From: Bacteroidota bacterium
Lineage (GTDB): Bacteria > Bacteroidota > Bacteroidia > B-17B0 > Aurantibacillaceae
Length of the DNA: 64,000 nt
Assembly (NCBI GenBank): GCA_003153315.1
Contig: PLYA01000028.1
Span: forward strand, 118,089 to 182,088
Direction: 5' to 3'
The notes below the pieces were generated by a model that ran no database searches, was not told the origin of the DNA, and was given only the letters and a program-made list of their open reading frames with translations. The stretch's first letter is position 1; each line of letters begins with the position of its first letter. Position numbers and translations under genes: made by a program. Of this stretch, positions 1-9,104 are shown one piece after another.

Positions 1-1117
1 AATTACTAATTACATCACAAATACGATTTACAGAATCTAAGTCTAACTCATAATAAAGAGGTAATCTTAATAAACAATTTGTATAATTATCAGCATTGGG
101 TAAATCTCTCCCGTCATGCTTTTTTTCAAAATAAGAACTGCTATGAAGCGATATATAATGAAAAACAGATGTAATATTATTATCCTTAAGTGTTTGTATT
201 AATTCTGTTCTTTCTTTCAAATTTTTACAAACTAAATAAAACATATGGGCATTGTTTGCAGAAAATAATGGCAATTGAGGTAATTGTACTAATTTTTTAT
301 CTTGTAAGTGTCTCAATTTTTCATAATAAGCATTCCATATTTCTTTTCTTCCATTTTGAATAACATCTAAAGATAAACATTGTGCATAAAGAAATGCAGC
401 TAATATATCTGAAGGAAGAAACGACGATCCAATATCTACCCATCCATATTTATCCACTTCACCTCTAAAAAATTTACTTCTATTTGTCCCCTTTTCTCTA
501 ATAATTTCTGCTCGTTCAATAAACTGGTCATTATTTATCACTAACATGCCACCTTCGCCACTAACGACATTTTTTGTTTCGTGAAAACTAAATGCCGCTA
601 AATGACCTATACTTCCTAAAGGTCTATTTTTGTAATAACTATCTATTGCTTGAGCGGCATCTTCCACAACAAATATATTATGTTGATTGGCTATCTCCAT
701 AATTTCATCCATATCACAAGCCATGCCTGCATAATGAACGGGAACAATTACTTTTGTTTTTTTTGTAATTAATTTTTTAAGAGCATTAATATCCATATTA
801 GGATGATTGGGCAGGCTATCAGAGAATACAATTCTAGCCCCTCTTAGTATAAATGGGTTTGCAGTTGATACAAAAGTATAAGATGGCATAATTACTTCAT
901 CGCCATCTCTTATATCTAATAGAATAGCTGCCATTTCCAAAGCATCGGTGCAACTAGTTGTAAGTAAAACTTTTTTGAATCTATATTTATCTTCAAAAAA
1001 AGAGTGGCATTTTTTCGTATAAATTCCATCCCCTCCGATTTTACCACTTGCAAGAGCTTCCTTTATAAATACTGCCTCTTTTCCAGTAAAATATGGTTTA
1101 TTAAAAGGTATTTGCAT
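1..1117 (-). CDS. wecE: dTDP-4-amino-4,6-dideoxygalactose transaminase (3' end outside window)
   Basis: A PLP enzyme of the DegT/DnrJ/EryC1 family. It converts dTDP-4-keto-6-deoxyglucose to dTDP-4-amino-4,6-dideoxygalactose for a surface polysaccharide. The 372 visible codons follow E. coli WecE/RffA almost end to end: an N-terminal IPFNKPYFTGKE, GDEVIMPSYTFVSTAN near residue 90, VPVHYAGMACDMD near 145, and FHETKN near 180 carrying the likely PLP lysine. REKGTNRSKFFRGEVDKY comes later. The frame is open to base 1, where the text matches the last residues of WecE, so only a few codons are missing. The start is the ATG at 1117, four bases after the upstream gene stops, which implies one operon. 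The WecE assignment rests on recalled family sequence and is strong. Confidence 0.9.
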   Translation of the reverse strand, partial: MQIPFNKPYFTGKEAVFIKEALASGKIGGDGIYTKKCHSFFEDKYRFKKVLLTTSCTDALEMAAILLDIRDGDEVIMPSYTFVSTANPFILRGARIVFSDSLPNHPNMDINALKKLITKKTKVIVPVHYAGMACDMDEIMEIANQHNIFVVEDAAQAIDSYYKNRPLGSIGHLAAFSFHETKNVVSGEGGMLVINNDQFIERAEIIREKGTNRSKFFRGEVDKYGWVDIGSSFLPSDILAAFLYAQCLSLDVIQNGRKEIWNAYYEKLRHLQDKKLVQLPQLPLFSANNAHMFYLVCKNLKERTELIQTLKDNNITSVFHYISLHSSSYFEKKHDGRDLPNADNYTNCLLRLPLYYELDLDSVNRICDVISN

Positions 1118-1121
1118 AAAA

Positions 1122-3470
1122 TTAATTTGAATGTATCAAGATATTATATATTTCCTTTAAACGAATTGCATTTTTATTAATAGAATAATTTTCTTCAATA
1201 TGCCTTCTTGCATTTAGACTATAGTTTTTATACTCCATATCAGTCATTTTAAAAAAATATTTGATAGATTCTGCTAAAGCATCTATATCCTTTTCAGGCG
1301 TTAATAATCCTGTTTTGTAATCTACCACTTCATCAGGTATATCGCAATGCGTTGTTGAAATAATTGGTAATCCACAAGCCTGAGCATCTAATAAAACTAT
1401 AGGTGCCCCCCCTTCACAATCCCTATCTTCAGAATAACAACTTGGATGTATAAAGACGTCAAATTCTGATAAATAGGAATGTAATTTATTAAAATCTATT
1501 TCGTTAAAAAGAGATACATTTTTTTCTAATTGATTACCAACTATATATTCTTCTAATTGATTGTATATTTTAGCCTCACCCGAACCTACAAATGTAAGGT
1601 GCATATTAGGGCACTCAATTAAAGCTTTATTAAAAGCTTTTAACGTATAAATATGCCCCTTTTTTTCTCGTAATGCAGCTATTTGGATAAGATTTAAGCG
1701 ATTGTAAGTTTTATTTTTTACTTGAAAAGGTATTTTGTCTATTTCTACACCTAACCTTACAATTTCTATTTTTTCTTTCGGACATCCCATTTTTTGTAGA
1801 ATACCCGCTCCATGAGTACCCTCACAGATAAATTTATCTGCTTTTAAAAATAATTTTTCATACCTCTGCTTATATTCTGGTTTTATATGTGGTAAATATT
1901 CATAATCATACCCATAAAATGAAATTACGAATGGGAGTTTTTTTTGTTTTATAATAGTAACATATTTGCATCCTACATCGGCAAAATGAGCGTGTACAAC
2001 ATCTATTTCTCGTTTAGCAATTTCCTTATTTAAATGATTATTAAAACTACCTATTAGTTTTTCAGATAGATAACATATCATTTTATCATACAGTTTTAAA
2101 CTCCAAGTATCTATTTGCCTTTTATAATAAGTAATACTTGCCAAAGGGTTATCTATATAATTAAATTCACTATTATAAAAATTATGTTTTGTATAGAATT
2201 CTGCCGCTATAGTAACTTTGCAATTAGGGATATTGGTTATTAAATTATATAACCAATTTGTAGTATTACTCCCAGGATATGAACTAAACAAGTGTGCAAT
2301 ATTTAATTTTTCAATCTCTTTCGAATTGTAATTTTTATGTTTTTCATAAATTTTAAGTAACGATTGAAAATGAACTTCATTTGAAAAGAGAGACGTCACT
2401 TTTTCTCTATTTTTTGATTGATAACCCCAAGTAAGAATATCTTTCATGCGTTGAGCATAAAAAGTTACATCCTTCTCATTTACTAAATATCCATTAATAT
2501 TATCTTCTACTAATTCAAGAATACCCGCATGCCAAGTTGACAAAATAGGTAATTCCATTGCCATTGCCTCTATTATAGCATTAGGCAATCCCTCTGTATC
2601 ACCATTAGATGCCGTTATACTATGATGTAAAAAAACATTTGATTTTAATAAAAGTTTTTTTGCCTCATTATGAGTAATAGGTCCTGTAAATTCAATATAT
2701 TCTGATAATCCTAAATATATTGCCTCTTTTTTAATTTGTTCAAGCAAAGTTAATCCACCTGCTAAGATTAGTTTATACTTTTTCTTATCTTCAACACAAT
2801 CTATGAATAACTTAAACGCTCTTAGTGCATATATATGTCCTTTTTTCTCCTTAAAAGCACTTATTTGTAGAAATATAAAAACATCATCATTAATAATACT
2901 TCTCGATACCGGGTTAAAAAAATTGGTATTAATCCCATAATATAGTAATTCCGCATTTCGCGTATTTACCTTTGAGTTTACTAGATTATTTTTTACATAA
3001 TTTGATACATATATGGGAATTATATTATTGCTTTTTAGATAACCATTCAATTTATTTACATAACACTTTCTTCTTAACATTTGAGAAGCATCATATCCAT
3101 GAAAACTTATAAATAAAGGAATTGATAATTTATCAATATTGTCTAAAAATTTAATTGACTCGTAACCAAAATGACAATGTACAATATCAGGCTTATAATC
3201 ATTAATTAATTCTGTAATAGCCTTTTTAAATTTTTTGTTTTGCCTTGACATAGAGGTATCTCGTTTTTCTAGATACCATACGATTTTTTCATGTATAATA
3301 TTTTGTTTAAAAGGAATTATAGTTATGTCATTAAAATAAAATACATCCTTATTAGATCTTTCCGTGCACAAAATTTTAACTTCATGATACTTTGCTAACT
3401 CTGTTACTTCATTATAAACAAATGTTAGAGTTGATTGCATAAAATTTTCAACAAATACAAGTATCTTCAT
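1122..3470 (-). CDS. bimodular glycosyltransferase, two GT4 units in tandem
   Basis: A 782-residue cytosolic protein that looks like two complete GT-B family 4 glycosyltransferases joined head to tail. The first unit (about 1-380) begins MKILVFVENF and has the nucleotide-sugar motif EGLPNAIIEAMAMELPIL. The second (about 390-782) begins again with IAHLFSSYPGSNTTNW and carries EGGAPIVLLDAQACGLPII. Both contain an HxHFG/HAHFAD segment, FISFHGYD or VISFYGYD, and an ALREKKGHIYTLKAF-like block. Usual GT4 enzymes are 350-400 residues, so this is a fusion or internal duplication. It probably adds two sugars in sequence to the O-antigen repeat. Sugar donors cannot be told from sequence. No frameshift was seen. 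Confidence 0.85.
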   Translation of the reverse strand: MKILVFVENFMQSTLTFVYNEVTELAKYHEVKILCTERSNKDVFYFNDITIIPFKQNIIHEKIVWYLEKRDTSMSRQNKKFKKAITELINDYKPDIVHCHFGYESIKFLDNIDKLSIPLFISFHGYDASQMLRRKCYVNKLNGYLKSNNIIPIYVSNYVKNNLVNSKVNTRNAELLYYGINTNFFNPVSRSIINDDVFIFLQISAFKEKKGHIYALRAFKLFIDCVEDKKKYKLILAGGLTLLEQIKKEAIYLGLSEYIEFTGPITHNEAKKLLLKSNVFLHHSITASNGDTEGLPNAIIEAMAMELPILSTWHAGILELVEDNINGYLVNEKDVTFYAQRMKDILTWGYQSKNREKVTSLFSNEVHFQSLLKIYEKHKNYNSKEIEKLNIAHLFSSYPGSNTTNWLYNLITNIPNCKVTIAAEFYTKHNFYNSEFNYIDNPLASITYYKRQIDTWSLKLYDKMICYLSEKLIGSFNNHLNKEIAKREIDVVHAHFADVGCKYVTIIKQKKLPFVISFYGYDYEYLPHIKPEYKQRYEKLFLKADKFICEGTHGAGILQKMGCPKEKIEIVRLGVEIDKIPFQVKNKTYNRLNLIQIAALREKKGHIYTLKAFNKALIECPNMHLTFVGSGEAKIYNQLEEYIVGNQLEKNVSLFNEIDFNKLHSYLSEFDVFIHPSCYSEDRDCEGGAPIVLLDAQACGLPIISTTHCDIPDEVVDYKTGLLTPEKDIDALAESIKYFFKMTDMEYKNYSLNARRHIEENYSINKNAIRLKEIYNILIHSN

Positions 3471-3483
3471 TTATTGTTTTGTA

Positions 3484-4383
3484 TTATATACATTTCCAGT
3501 TTTTCGGACTCATTTCAGGGTTGTTGTACTTTATATCTTTATACCAATTTTTTGGATACACCACCTGTTTATTTTGTTCTTCAGAAAGCCAAGCGCCCCA
3601 CCAAGCATAAGTGCTATTAGAAATAATAAAATGTTTACACTGTTTCATTAAATACAAATGTCCTTCTGCTTTCTTTCCTGCTATATTATCATCCATATAG
3701 TGACATTGTTCAGGCAACTTAATATTTCTTCTGCACCATTCAATATCATCAGAAAAAATAAAAAAAACAGGATTAACTATTTGTTCCTTTATATAAGCCA
3801 AAGCACTTTGATAATAATCCCAATTTAATACGCCAATACTTGTATTATATATTGCACTTGTAATTAAATCTCCTCGTCTGATATGTAAACAAACTGCATT
3901 ACAGTTATTTATAATAGCTATGTATTTTTCTATTTCAGAATTAAATATAATATTAAAAGTAAATTCCGTTTTTATTTGCTGAGCAACATCTCTAAAATAT
4001 AATTCGCTTTGCCACCTACCAACAAAACACGCATCGGTTTTTATATTTAAATAATCCGCATTAAATTCATTAGCCTTTTGTATAATTGTCTTTTTAGGCG
4101 AAATTATATTTTTAAATCTTCTAACTGCTTTTTTTATAAGAGAGGGGTTAGAAGCTCCATTGTATAAAAATATTTCCTCTTCTGTACCCCATCTATAATG
4201 CCCTAGATTAAATATATCTAAATCAAAATTACGATGGGTAACTAATTCATGTGGCTGACTTCTATCTAATAGCAAAGATTGGTCTAAAACTAATTCCTTA
4301 TTAGAAACCAAAGCCATGCGCCTACCAAATGCGTATTGAAACATTTGATTACCCAACCCACCCATTAATCTTATGAGTATCAT
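3484..4383 (-). CDS. alpha-1,2-fucosyltransferase-like, GT11
   Basis: A glycosyltransferase of CAZy family 11, which transfers L-fucose (or a related sugar) from GDP-fucose in alpha-1,2 linkage. Hallmarks: N-terminal MGGLGNQMFQYAFGR (residues 7-21), the HIRRGD donor-binding motif near 167-172, and a C-terminal SNSTYAWWGAWLS. The length of 299 residues is normal for bacterial WbsJ/FutC-type enzymes. It sits 13 bases downstream of the LpxD-like gene's coding end... in the same operon direction. No GDP-fucose synthesis genes (gmd, fcl) are visible in the window, so the donor must be made elsewhere. Family confidence is high; the exact linkage is inferred from the family. Confidence 0.88.
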   Translation of the reverse strand: MILIRLMGGLGNQMFQYAFGRRMALVSNKELVLDQSLLLDRSQPHELVTHRNFDLDIFNLGHYRWGTEEEIFLYNGASNPSLIKKAVRRFKNIISPKKTIIQKANEFNADYLNIKTDACFVGRWQSELYFRDVAQQIKTEFTFNIIFNSEIEKYIAIINNCNAVCLHIRRGDLITSAIYNTSIGVLNWDYYQSALAYIKEQIVNPVFFIFSDDIEWCRRNIKLPEQCHYMDDNIAGKKAEGHLYLMKQCKHFIISNSTYAWWGAWLSEEQNKQVVYPKNWYKDIKYNNPEMSPKNWKCI

Positions 4384-4394
4384 TTATAATTTAG

Positions 4395-5297
4395 TTAGGA
4401 AATATCCCTTAAAAATCTAGCCGGATTGCCAGCAACTATGGTTTTCTTTTCCACTCTTTTTACAACAACTGCTCCCATACCAATTAGAGAGTCATCTTCA
4501 ACTTTAACTTTATTAATAATTAAAGCGCCTGGGGCAACCCAAACATTTTTTCCAATTTTGGTGCTTCCTCCAATCATGGCATGCGCTATAATAAGAGAAT
4601 TTTCTCCAATAGTAACACCATGCGCTATATGCACCAGGTTATCAACTTTTACATTTTCATGAAGAACGGTTGAACCAAGTACTGCCCTGTCTATACAAGT
4701 ATTATTACCTATTTCCACCTTATCGCAGATTAGAACGTTCCCAATATGAGGCAATACTTCATAGTTTCCGTTTTCGTCTTTTTCATATCCAAATCCTATA
4801 CCACCAATAGTATTATTATTTCCGATTTTAACTGCATTACCAATAACTGTTTTAGCAAGTATGGTATTATTATAGCCTATATATGTATTATCTCCAATTA
4901 CACAGTTTTTTTCTATAACTGTAAAATCTCCAACAAAAACATTTTCTCCAATTTTTACAGATGGATGAATAGATGCCTTTTGAGAAATAGCAGATATTTC
5001 ATTCTCAGGCATAAAGAAATCTTTTAGTACCTGCGCAAAAACTGCACGTGGATTTTCTACAATAATATAATTACAATTTCTTTTAATATAATCGGTTTCT
5101 TTTATTTTATCTGAACAAATAATGGTTCCAGTTTCACATGATGAAAGCAAATCCATATTTTTATCGTTGCACCAGTAAATAACATCACTTCGTTTATTGG
5201 TCTTATCAAGCTGAATAATGTCATTTATTATGGTAGTATCATCACCGATAAATTCTATACTTTTTATATTTTCTATTATTTCTTTTAAAATTACCAT
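4395..5297 (-). CDS. LpxD-like left-handed beta-helix N-acyltransferase
   Basis: A 300-residue hexapeptide-repeat acyltransferase with LpxD architecture: an N-terminal alpha/beta uridine-binding-like domain (about 1-95) and a left-handed beta-helix with many [IV]G-containing hexapeptides (about 100-290). The segment VDNLVHIAHGVTIGENS holds the histidine equivalent to the LpxD catalytic base (IAHNV in E. coli). Its position inside an O-antigen operon, directly next to a PIG-L deacetylase (gap of 9 bases), argues that it acylates the amino group of a nucleotide sugar or glycan rather than acting in lipid A synthesis. A true lpxD would normally sit with lpxA/lpxC/fabZ. The acyl donor is unknown. 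Confidence 0.75.
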   Translation of the reverse strand: MVILKEIIENIKSIEFIGDDTTIINDIIQLDKTNKRSDVIYWCNDKNMDLLSSCETGTIICSDKIKETDYIKRNCNYIIVENPRAVFAQVLKDFFMPENEISAISQKASIHPSVKIGENVFVGDFTVIEKNCVIGDNTYIGYNNTILAKTVIGNAVKIGNNNTIGGIGFGYEKDENGNYEVLPHIGNVLICDKVEIGNNTCIDRAVLGSTVLHENVKVDNLVHIAHGVTIGENSLIIAHAMIGGSTKIGKNVWVAPGALIINKVKVEDDSLIGMGAVVVKRVEKKTIVAGNPARFLRDIS

Positions 5298-5306
5298 GTT
5301 GTTACT

Positions 5307-5948
5307 TTAAATTATCCATCTTATAATATCAAAACTTTCCGCATATTTTGTGGACACCTGCTCACCACGTACACGTGCTAAAGAGCGAACAAACTCATCA
5401 TTTGCATAAGTCCTATGAGCTTGGGATTTATATTCATTCAAAGCTTCAATTTTTAAGTTAACATGTCTTTCATCTAAAACAAAAAAACTTGAAGTATTAA
5501 AAGTCAAGTTATTCCAAGGCATTTCATAACAAAAAATAGTGACGAATTTAAATGCTCTTAGCCCTTCCTGCGATATAGTATAATGATCCTGATGAATATC
5601 ATTTGCAGAAGGCATAAAAATAATATCGGGCTGTATATCTTTTCTTAACTTAATTAAATTATCTAAAATTTCTTGTCGATGAAAATTAAAGGTTCTAACT
5701 TCATAATCAAACAAAATCAGATTAGCAGATTTTATACCTAATTTTTTAGTGGCAGCTTTTACTTCAGTTATTAAAATATCGGATGGAAACGATTTTAAAA
5801 CGGATTGCTCGCATGCCGAAAAAGCCGCACAATAAACTTCGTTGCCATCTTCTAATAACCTTGTTATCGTTCCACCACAACCAAACTCGGCATCATCGGT
5901 GTGCGGTGCAAGCACTAATACTTTTTTATTTTTTATATATGAAGCCAT
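5307..5948 (-). CDS. PIG-L/LmbE-family deacetylase
   Basis: A zinc-dependent N-deacetylase of the PIG-L family. The metal site APHTDDAEFGCGGT is at residues 14-27 (HxxDD) and the second site HQDHYTI near 119-125 (HxxH). The length of 213 residues is usual. These enzymes remove the acetyl group from GlcNAc-type residues. Together with the downstream LpxD-like acyltransferase it suggests a remodelling pair: the amino sugar is deacetylated and then re-acylated with another group. The family is well supported; the substrate is inferred from neighbours only. Confidence 0.82.
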   Translation of the reverse strand: MASYIKNKKVLVLAPHTDDAEFGCGGTITRLLEDGNEVYCAAFSACEQSVLKSFPSDILITEVKAATKKLGIKSANLILFDYEVRTFNFHRQEILDNLIKLRKDIQPDIIFMPSANDIHQDHYTISQEGLRAFKFVTIFCYEMPWNNLTFNTSSFFVLDERHVNLKIEALNEYKSQAHRTYANDEFVRSLARVRGEQVSTKYAESFDIIRWII

Positions 5949-6118
5949 AGGTTAATTAACTTTTTATAATTATAAATTACTAAAAAAATTCAATTTGGTT
6001 GAATCAAGCTTAGAGGTAGTTTTAATTTATCACTTAGTTACATAAATTATTTTTAATTCAGCAGCATATTGAAAATAGTTGATTTCCTATGCCACCTTTT
6101 AAACGAACAAAAATCATT

Positions 6119-6847
6119 TTACTTTTCGTAAAAGTTTTTACGAACGAATATTGCGTCTATTTGTGTAGGCTCGTTATTTTTCCCAGCATTTAATTGATCC
6201 ACTACCCCTTTAAAAATAAAACCTTCTGCATAAAGCAATCTATAAATGTCATCGAACAACGGTTGTCCTTTATAAAATTCCTTAAAGCTGCATTCAATAT
6301 AAATCATCAATATATTATTTAAAATTCCTTTTGCCCCTTTAATAACATTATCTTCGAAGCCTTGAACATCTATTTTTAGTAAAATATTTTTTTGCAATTC
6401 GGGAATTTTTATTATTTCATCTAGCCGAGATATTTTCACTTCAATTTTTTTATTTTCGCCTGTTGCTGGATAAAAATCTTTTTGTAATGATGTAAACTCT
6501 AACAAACTACTAGTAGGTGAAAAATCATTTTGCATAAAACTTACCGTTCCTTCGTTTTCTCCCAATGCACATTGGTAAGATTGAAATTTCATGTCATTTT
6601 TAAATAAAGAAGTTAATTTTTGATATTCTGAAGGTAAAGGTTCAAACGAAATTATATTTATATTTGGATTTGCTTTACGCACAGATTCTGCAAACTGCCC
6701 AGCATTAGCCCCTACATCAATTACAGTTTTTATATTAAGGGTTTGTGCCCATTTAGATTGAAAAAAAACAATTACAGGATTAAGGTTAGATTTAGAAAAC
6801 GAATACCCTGTGTATTTAGATAAAAATATATTGATTTTTTCTTTCAT
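6119..6847 (-). CDS. FkbM-family methyltransferase
   Basis: A 242-residue S-adenosylmethionine-dependent methyltransferase of the FkbM family. The SAM-binding motif I is VIDVGANAGQFAE (about 42-54), followed by ISFEPLPSEYQKL (motif II, acidic residue binding the ribose) and LLKIDVQGFEDNVIKGA (about 165-181), the signature of the family. Family members O-methylate sugars or other small molecules; here a glycan hydroxyl is likely. It follows the PIG-L gene's upstream gap of 170 bases, in which I see no gene. A second FkbM gene lies at 14142-14852. Confidence 0.8.
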   Translation of the reverse strand: MKEKINIFLSKYTGYSFSKSNLNPVIVFFQSKWAQTLNIKTVIDVGANAGQFAESVRKANPNINIISFEPLPSEYQKLTSLFKNDMKFQSYQCALGENEGTVSFMQNDFSPTSSLLEFTSLQKDFYPATGENKKIEVKISRLDEIIKIPELQKNILLKIDVQGFEDNVIKGAKGILNNILMIYIECSFKEFYKGQPLFDDIYRLLYAEGFIFKGVVDQLNAGKNNEPTQIDAIFVRKNFYEK

Positions 6848-6879
6848 TTTAATATGGATAATATTTCCATTTTCTTCTT

Positions 6880-7776
6880 TTAGTTTATAAGACTTCTAAA
6901 TAGATTAGCAAAATATGTTTTTAAAACAAAATTACTTGAGGTACTTCTTATTAATTTCGGTAATAATTTTACGTTTTTTCTGAATTCACCATTTATAGCA
7001 TAATTTGATATTATCCAAGAGTAATATTTTTCAAATATTTGTTTTCGAAGATTATTTGGGACAATGCTTTTTAGTTTTTGATTAGAAAATATTAATTCAA
7101 ATGTCTTTACATACTCCCAATATTTTTTTATGGAACCGGTTGAAGCAGTCTCCCTTGTTCTGTCATAAACGGCTGTATATTTATAAGATTCAAATAATGG
7201 AAATTCAATTAAAATTCTAATCCAAAGTTCATAATCTTCGCCATATTTTATCTTTTCATTAAATTTGTGCTTTTCTAGAATGAATTTATTCAAGCAAATA
7301 TTTATTGGTAAAACTAAATTTTGTAATATGTATATTACACTATGTTCATTATCTGCCTTATGCGTTAATTCTAGCTTATCTTTCGTTTCATGTAGTAACA
7401 ATAAGCCAAAAGTTCTGTAAAATCCCGGAATATAATTCGTTGATTTAATTAAATCATTCAAACATTGGAGGTGGTTAGGAAGATAATAATCATCATCATC
7501 TAAAAAACATATATATTCACCTGTTGCTTTTGTAATCCCAAAATTCCGGGTTGCTGATACGCCACTGTTATTTTTATCGAAAAAAAATATTTGCTTATAG
7601 ACAGAATATTTATCTTTTAATTGAGAATATTCTTCTAAATATTGGGTTGAACCGTCGTTTATAATTATTATTTCAAAATTATTATAAGTCTGATTTAAGA
7701 TACTTTCAATGGCTCGATTTAAAAGTTGAGGGCGATTGAATGTTGGGATTATTATTGAAAAAGAAATAATAGACAA
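6880..7776 (-). CDS. glycosyltransferase family 2
   Basis: A GT-A inverting glycosyltransferase. N-terminal FSIIIPTFNRPQLLNRAIES gives the nucleotide-binding strand, IIINDGST the donor-binding acidic residue, and CFLDDDDYYLPNHL the DxD-type metal site near residue 95. The YGEDYELWIRILI segment holds the likely catalytic acid (ED). At 298 residues it is typical for an O-antigen transferase. It is soluble or peripheral, with no membrane segment. The sugar cannot be predicted. It lies 32 bases upstream of the FkbM methyltransferase in the operon direction. Confidence 0.85.
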   Translation of the reverse strand: MSIISFSIIIPTFNRPQLLNRAIESILNQTYNNFEIIIINDGSTQYLEEYSQLKDKYSVYKQIFFFDKNNSGVSATRNFGITKATGEYICFLDDDDYYLPNHLQCLNDLIKSTNYIPGFYRTFGLLLLHETKDKLELTHKADNEHSVIYILQNLVLPINICLNKFILEKHKFNEKIKYGEDYELWIRILIEFPLFESYKYTAVYDRTRETASTGSIKKYWEYVKTFELIFSNQKLKSIVPNNLRKQIFEKYYSWIISNYAINGEFRKNVKLLPKLIRSTSSNFVLKTYFANLFRSLIN

Positions 7777-7790
7777 TTTTACAAAAATAC

Positions 7791-8036
7791 TTATTTAGCC
7801 CTTAGTTTATCCGTTAATGCTAAAAATCTAAACGGAAAATATTTAACTCTGAATTTCATTCTATTTAATTTATTTTTATCAGAATCACTTAAAAATTTAG
7901 GATTTATATAGGTTAGATATAATTTTACTTTATCTAAATTTCGTTTCCCATAAAAAAACAACGGCTCCCAAGTAGTATCTGGACAATTAAATACTATCAA
8001 AAGAATGGGTGTATAAAAAGATAAGTTACTCTTCAT
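7791..8036 (-). pseudogene. short ORF, probable remnant of a glycosyltransferase
   Basis: An 81-codon frame. Its first 19 residues (FYTPILLIVFNCPDTTW) look like the N-terminus of a GT2-like family that normally starts TPVLLIVFNRPDTT and runs for about 300 residues. The rest (basic, ending RFLALTDKLRAK) looks like a C-terminal tail. The acidic metal-binding and catalytic regions are absent. The simplest reading is an in-frame internal deletion in a former glycosyltransferase gene; it could also be a small real protein. The expected Arg of the NRPD motif is Cys here. It sits in the operon 14 bases before the next GT2 gene. The similarity is judged by eye only. Confidence 0.45.
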
Positions 8037-8090
8037 CTGTTACCTAAAAAGTTGAAACACTATTTTCTATTGATATTATCATATTAAGAA

Positions 8091-8879
8091 TTAAACAATT
8101 CCCCTCATCTTTTTATAAAAGTTACTTTGTTGTATTTTTTTTATAAATTGGATCGCCTTTGAATTTTTATAAAAATCAAGTTCTTGTGTTAAGATTCTTA
8201 ATTCAACATAATCATCATATATTATTGGAGAAAATATTTTTTTTAGAACATTTTTTCGTTCAGTTATTTGAATAATTTCATTTTCCTTTCTGCTGCTAAT
8301 ACCGTCAAGATTGTAATGACTTACTATTTTATTTATATACTGATAGCTGCAATTATTTTTTACCAATGCAGTAACAAAAAATTCCCAATCTGATACTATC
8401 TTATAATTTTCATTGTAGTATCCAAACTTTTTAAAAAGAGGCGTTTTGATAAACGAGGTTTGGTGACAAAGAGTATTAACAAAGAAGAATGACATAGTTA
8501 ATTTAGCTGGGTAAATGCGAGTACCATTTGACGTTTCTGCATTTCCATATATAATATCAACATCAACAGGATCTTCAAACACTTCCTTTAATATATTTTT
8601 ATTGACTAACCAATCACCCGAATTTAAAAATAGGCAGTATTCACCGGTAGCCTTTTTAATACCTTTATTCATAGCATTATAAACACCGGCATCTCTCTCG
8701 CTTACCCAATAAGTTAATTTGTCTGCATAATTTTCTATTAATTCTTTACTACCATCGGTGCTACCTCCATCAATGATAATGTACTCATAATCTTTATATA
8801 TCTGGTCAATTACACTTTCAATAGTTTTTTGCAACCCTATATTATTATTAAAATTTATAGTTATAATGCTTACTTTCAT
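8091..8879 (-). CDS. glycosyltransferase family 2 (WcaE/WcaA-like)
   Basis: A 262-residue GT-A transferase. VSIITINFNN opens the fold, IIIDGGSTDGSKELI (about 35-49) is the donor-binding loop, VSERDAGVYNAMNKGIKKA is the block typical of colanic-acid-type GT2 enzymes, and FLNSGDWL stands in place of DxD. The DWEFFVTAL segment (about 160) carries the likely base. No membrane helices. It probably adds one sugar of the O-antigen repeat. A 225-base gap without recognisable features separates it from fdtB upstream. Confidence 0.85.
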   Translation of the reverse strand: MKVSIITINFNNNIGLQKTIESVIDQIYKDYEYIIIDGGSTDGSKELIENYADKLTYWVSERDAGVYNAMNKGIKKATGEYCLFLNSGDWLVNKNILKEVFEDPVDVDIIYGNAETSNGTRIYPAKLTMSFFFVNTLCHQTSFIKTPLFKKFGYYNENYKIVSDWEFFVTALVKNNCSYQYINKIVSHYNLDGISSRKENEIIQITERKNVLKKIFSPIIYDDYVELRILTQELDFYKNSKAIQFIKKIQQSNFYKKMRGIV

Positions 8880-9104
8880 TTCTCAAATAAAAGAGCTAAT
8901 GTTTTACTAGGTAAGATTTCTACAATTTATAGAATGATTTTATGCAAGAAATAATGTAGCCAACATTATCTTCTGATAACCCCACTCAAAGAGGTAATCT
9001 CACAACTCTTTCCATATTCCATATCTCCTACCATATTTTATTTAAAATAAGTTGATTTACGCAAAGAAAGATAAGGGATATTATACTTAAGCATCTGTAG
9101 GAGT

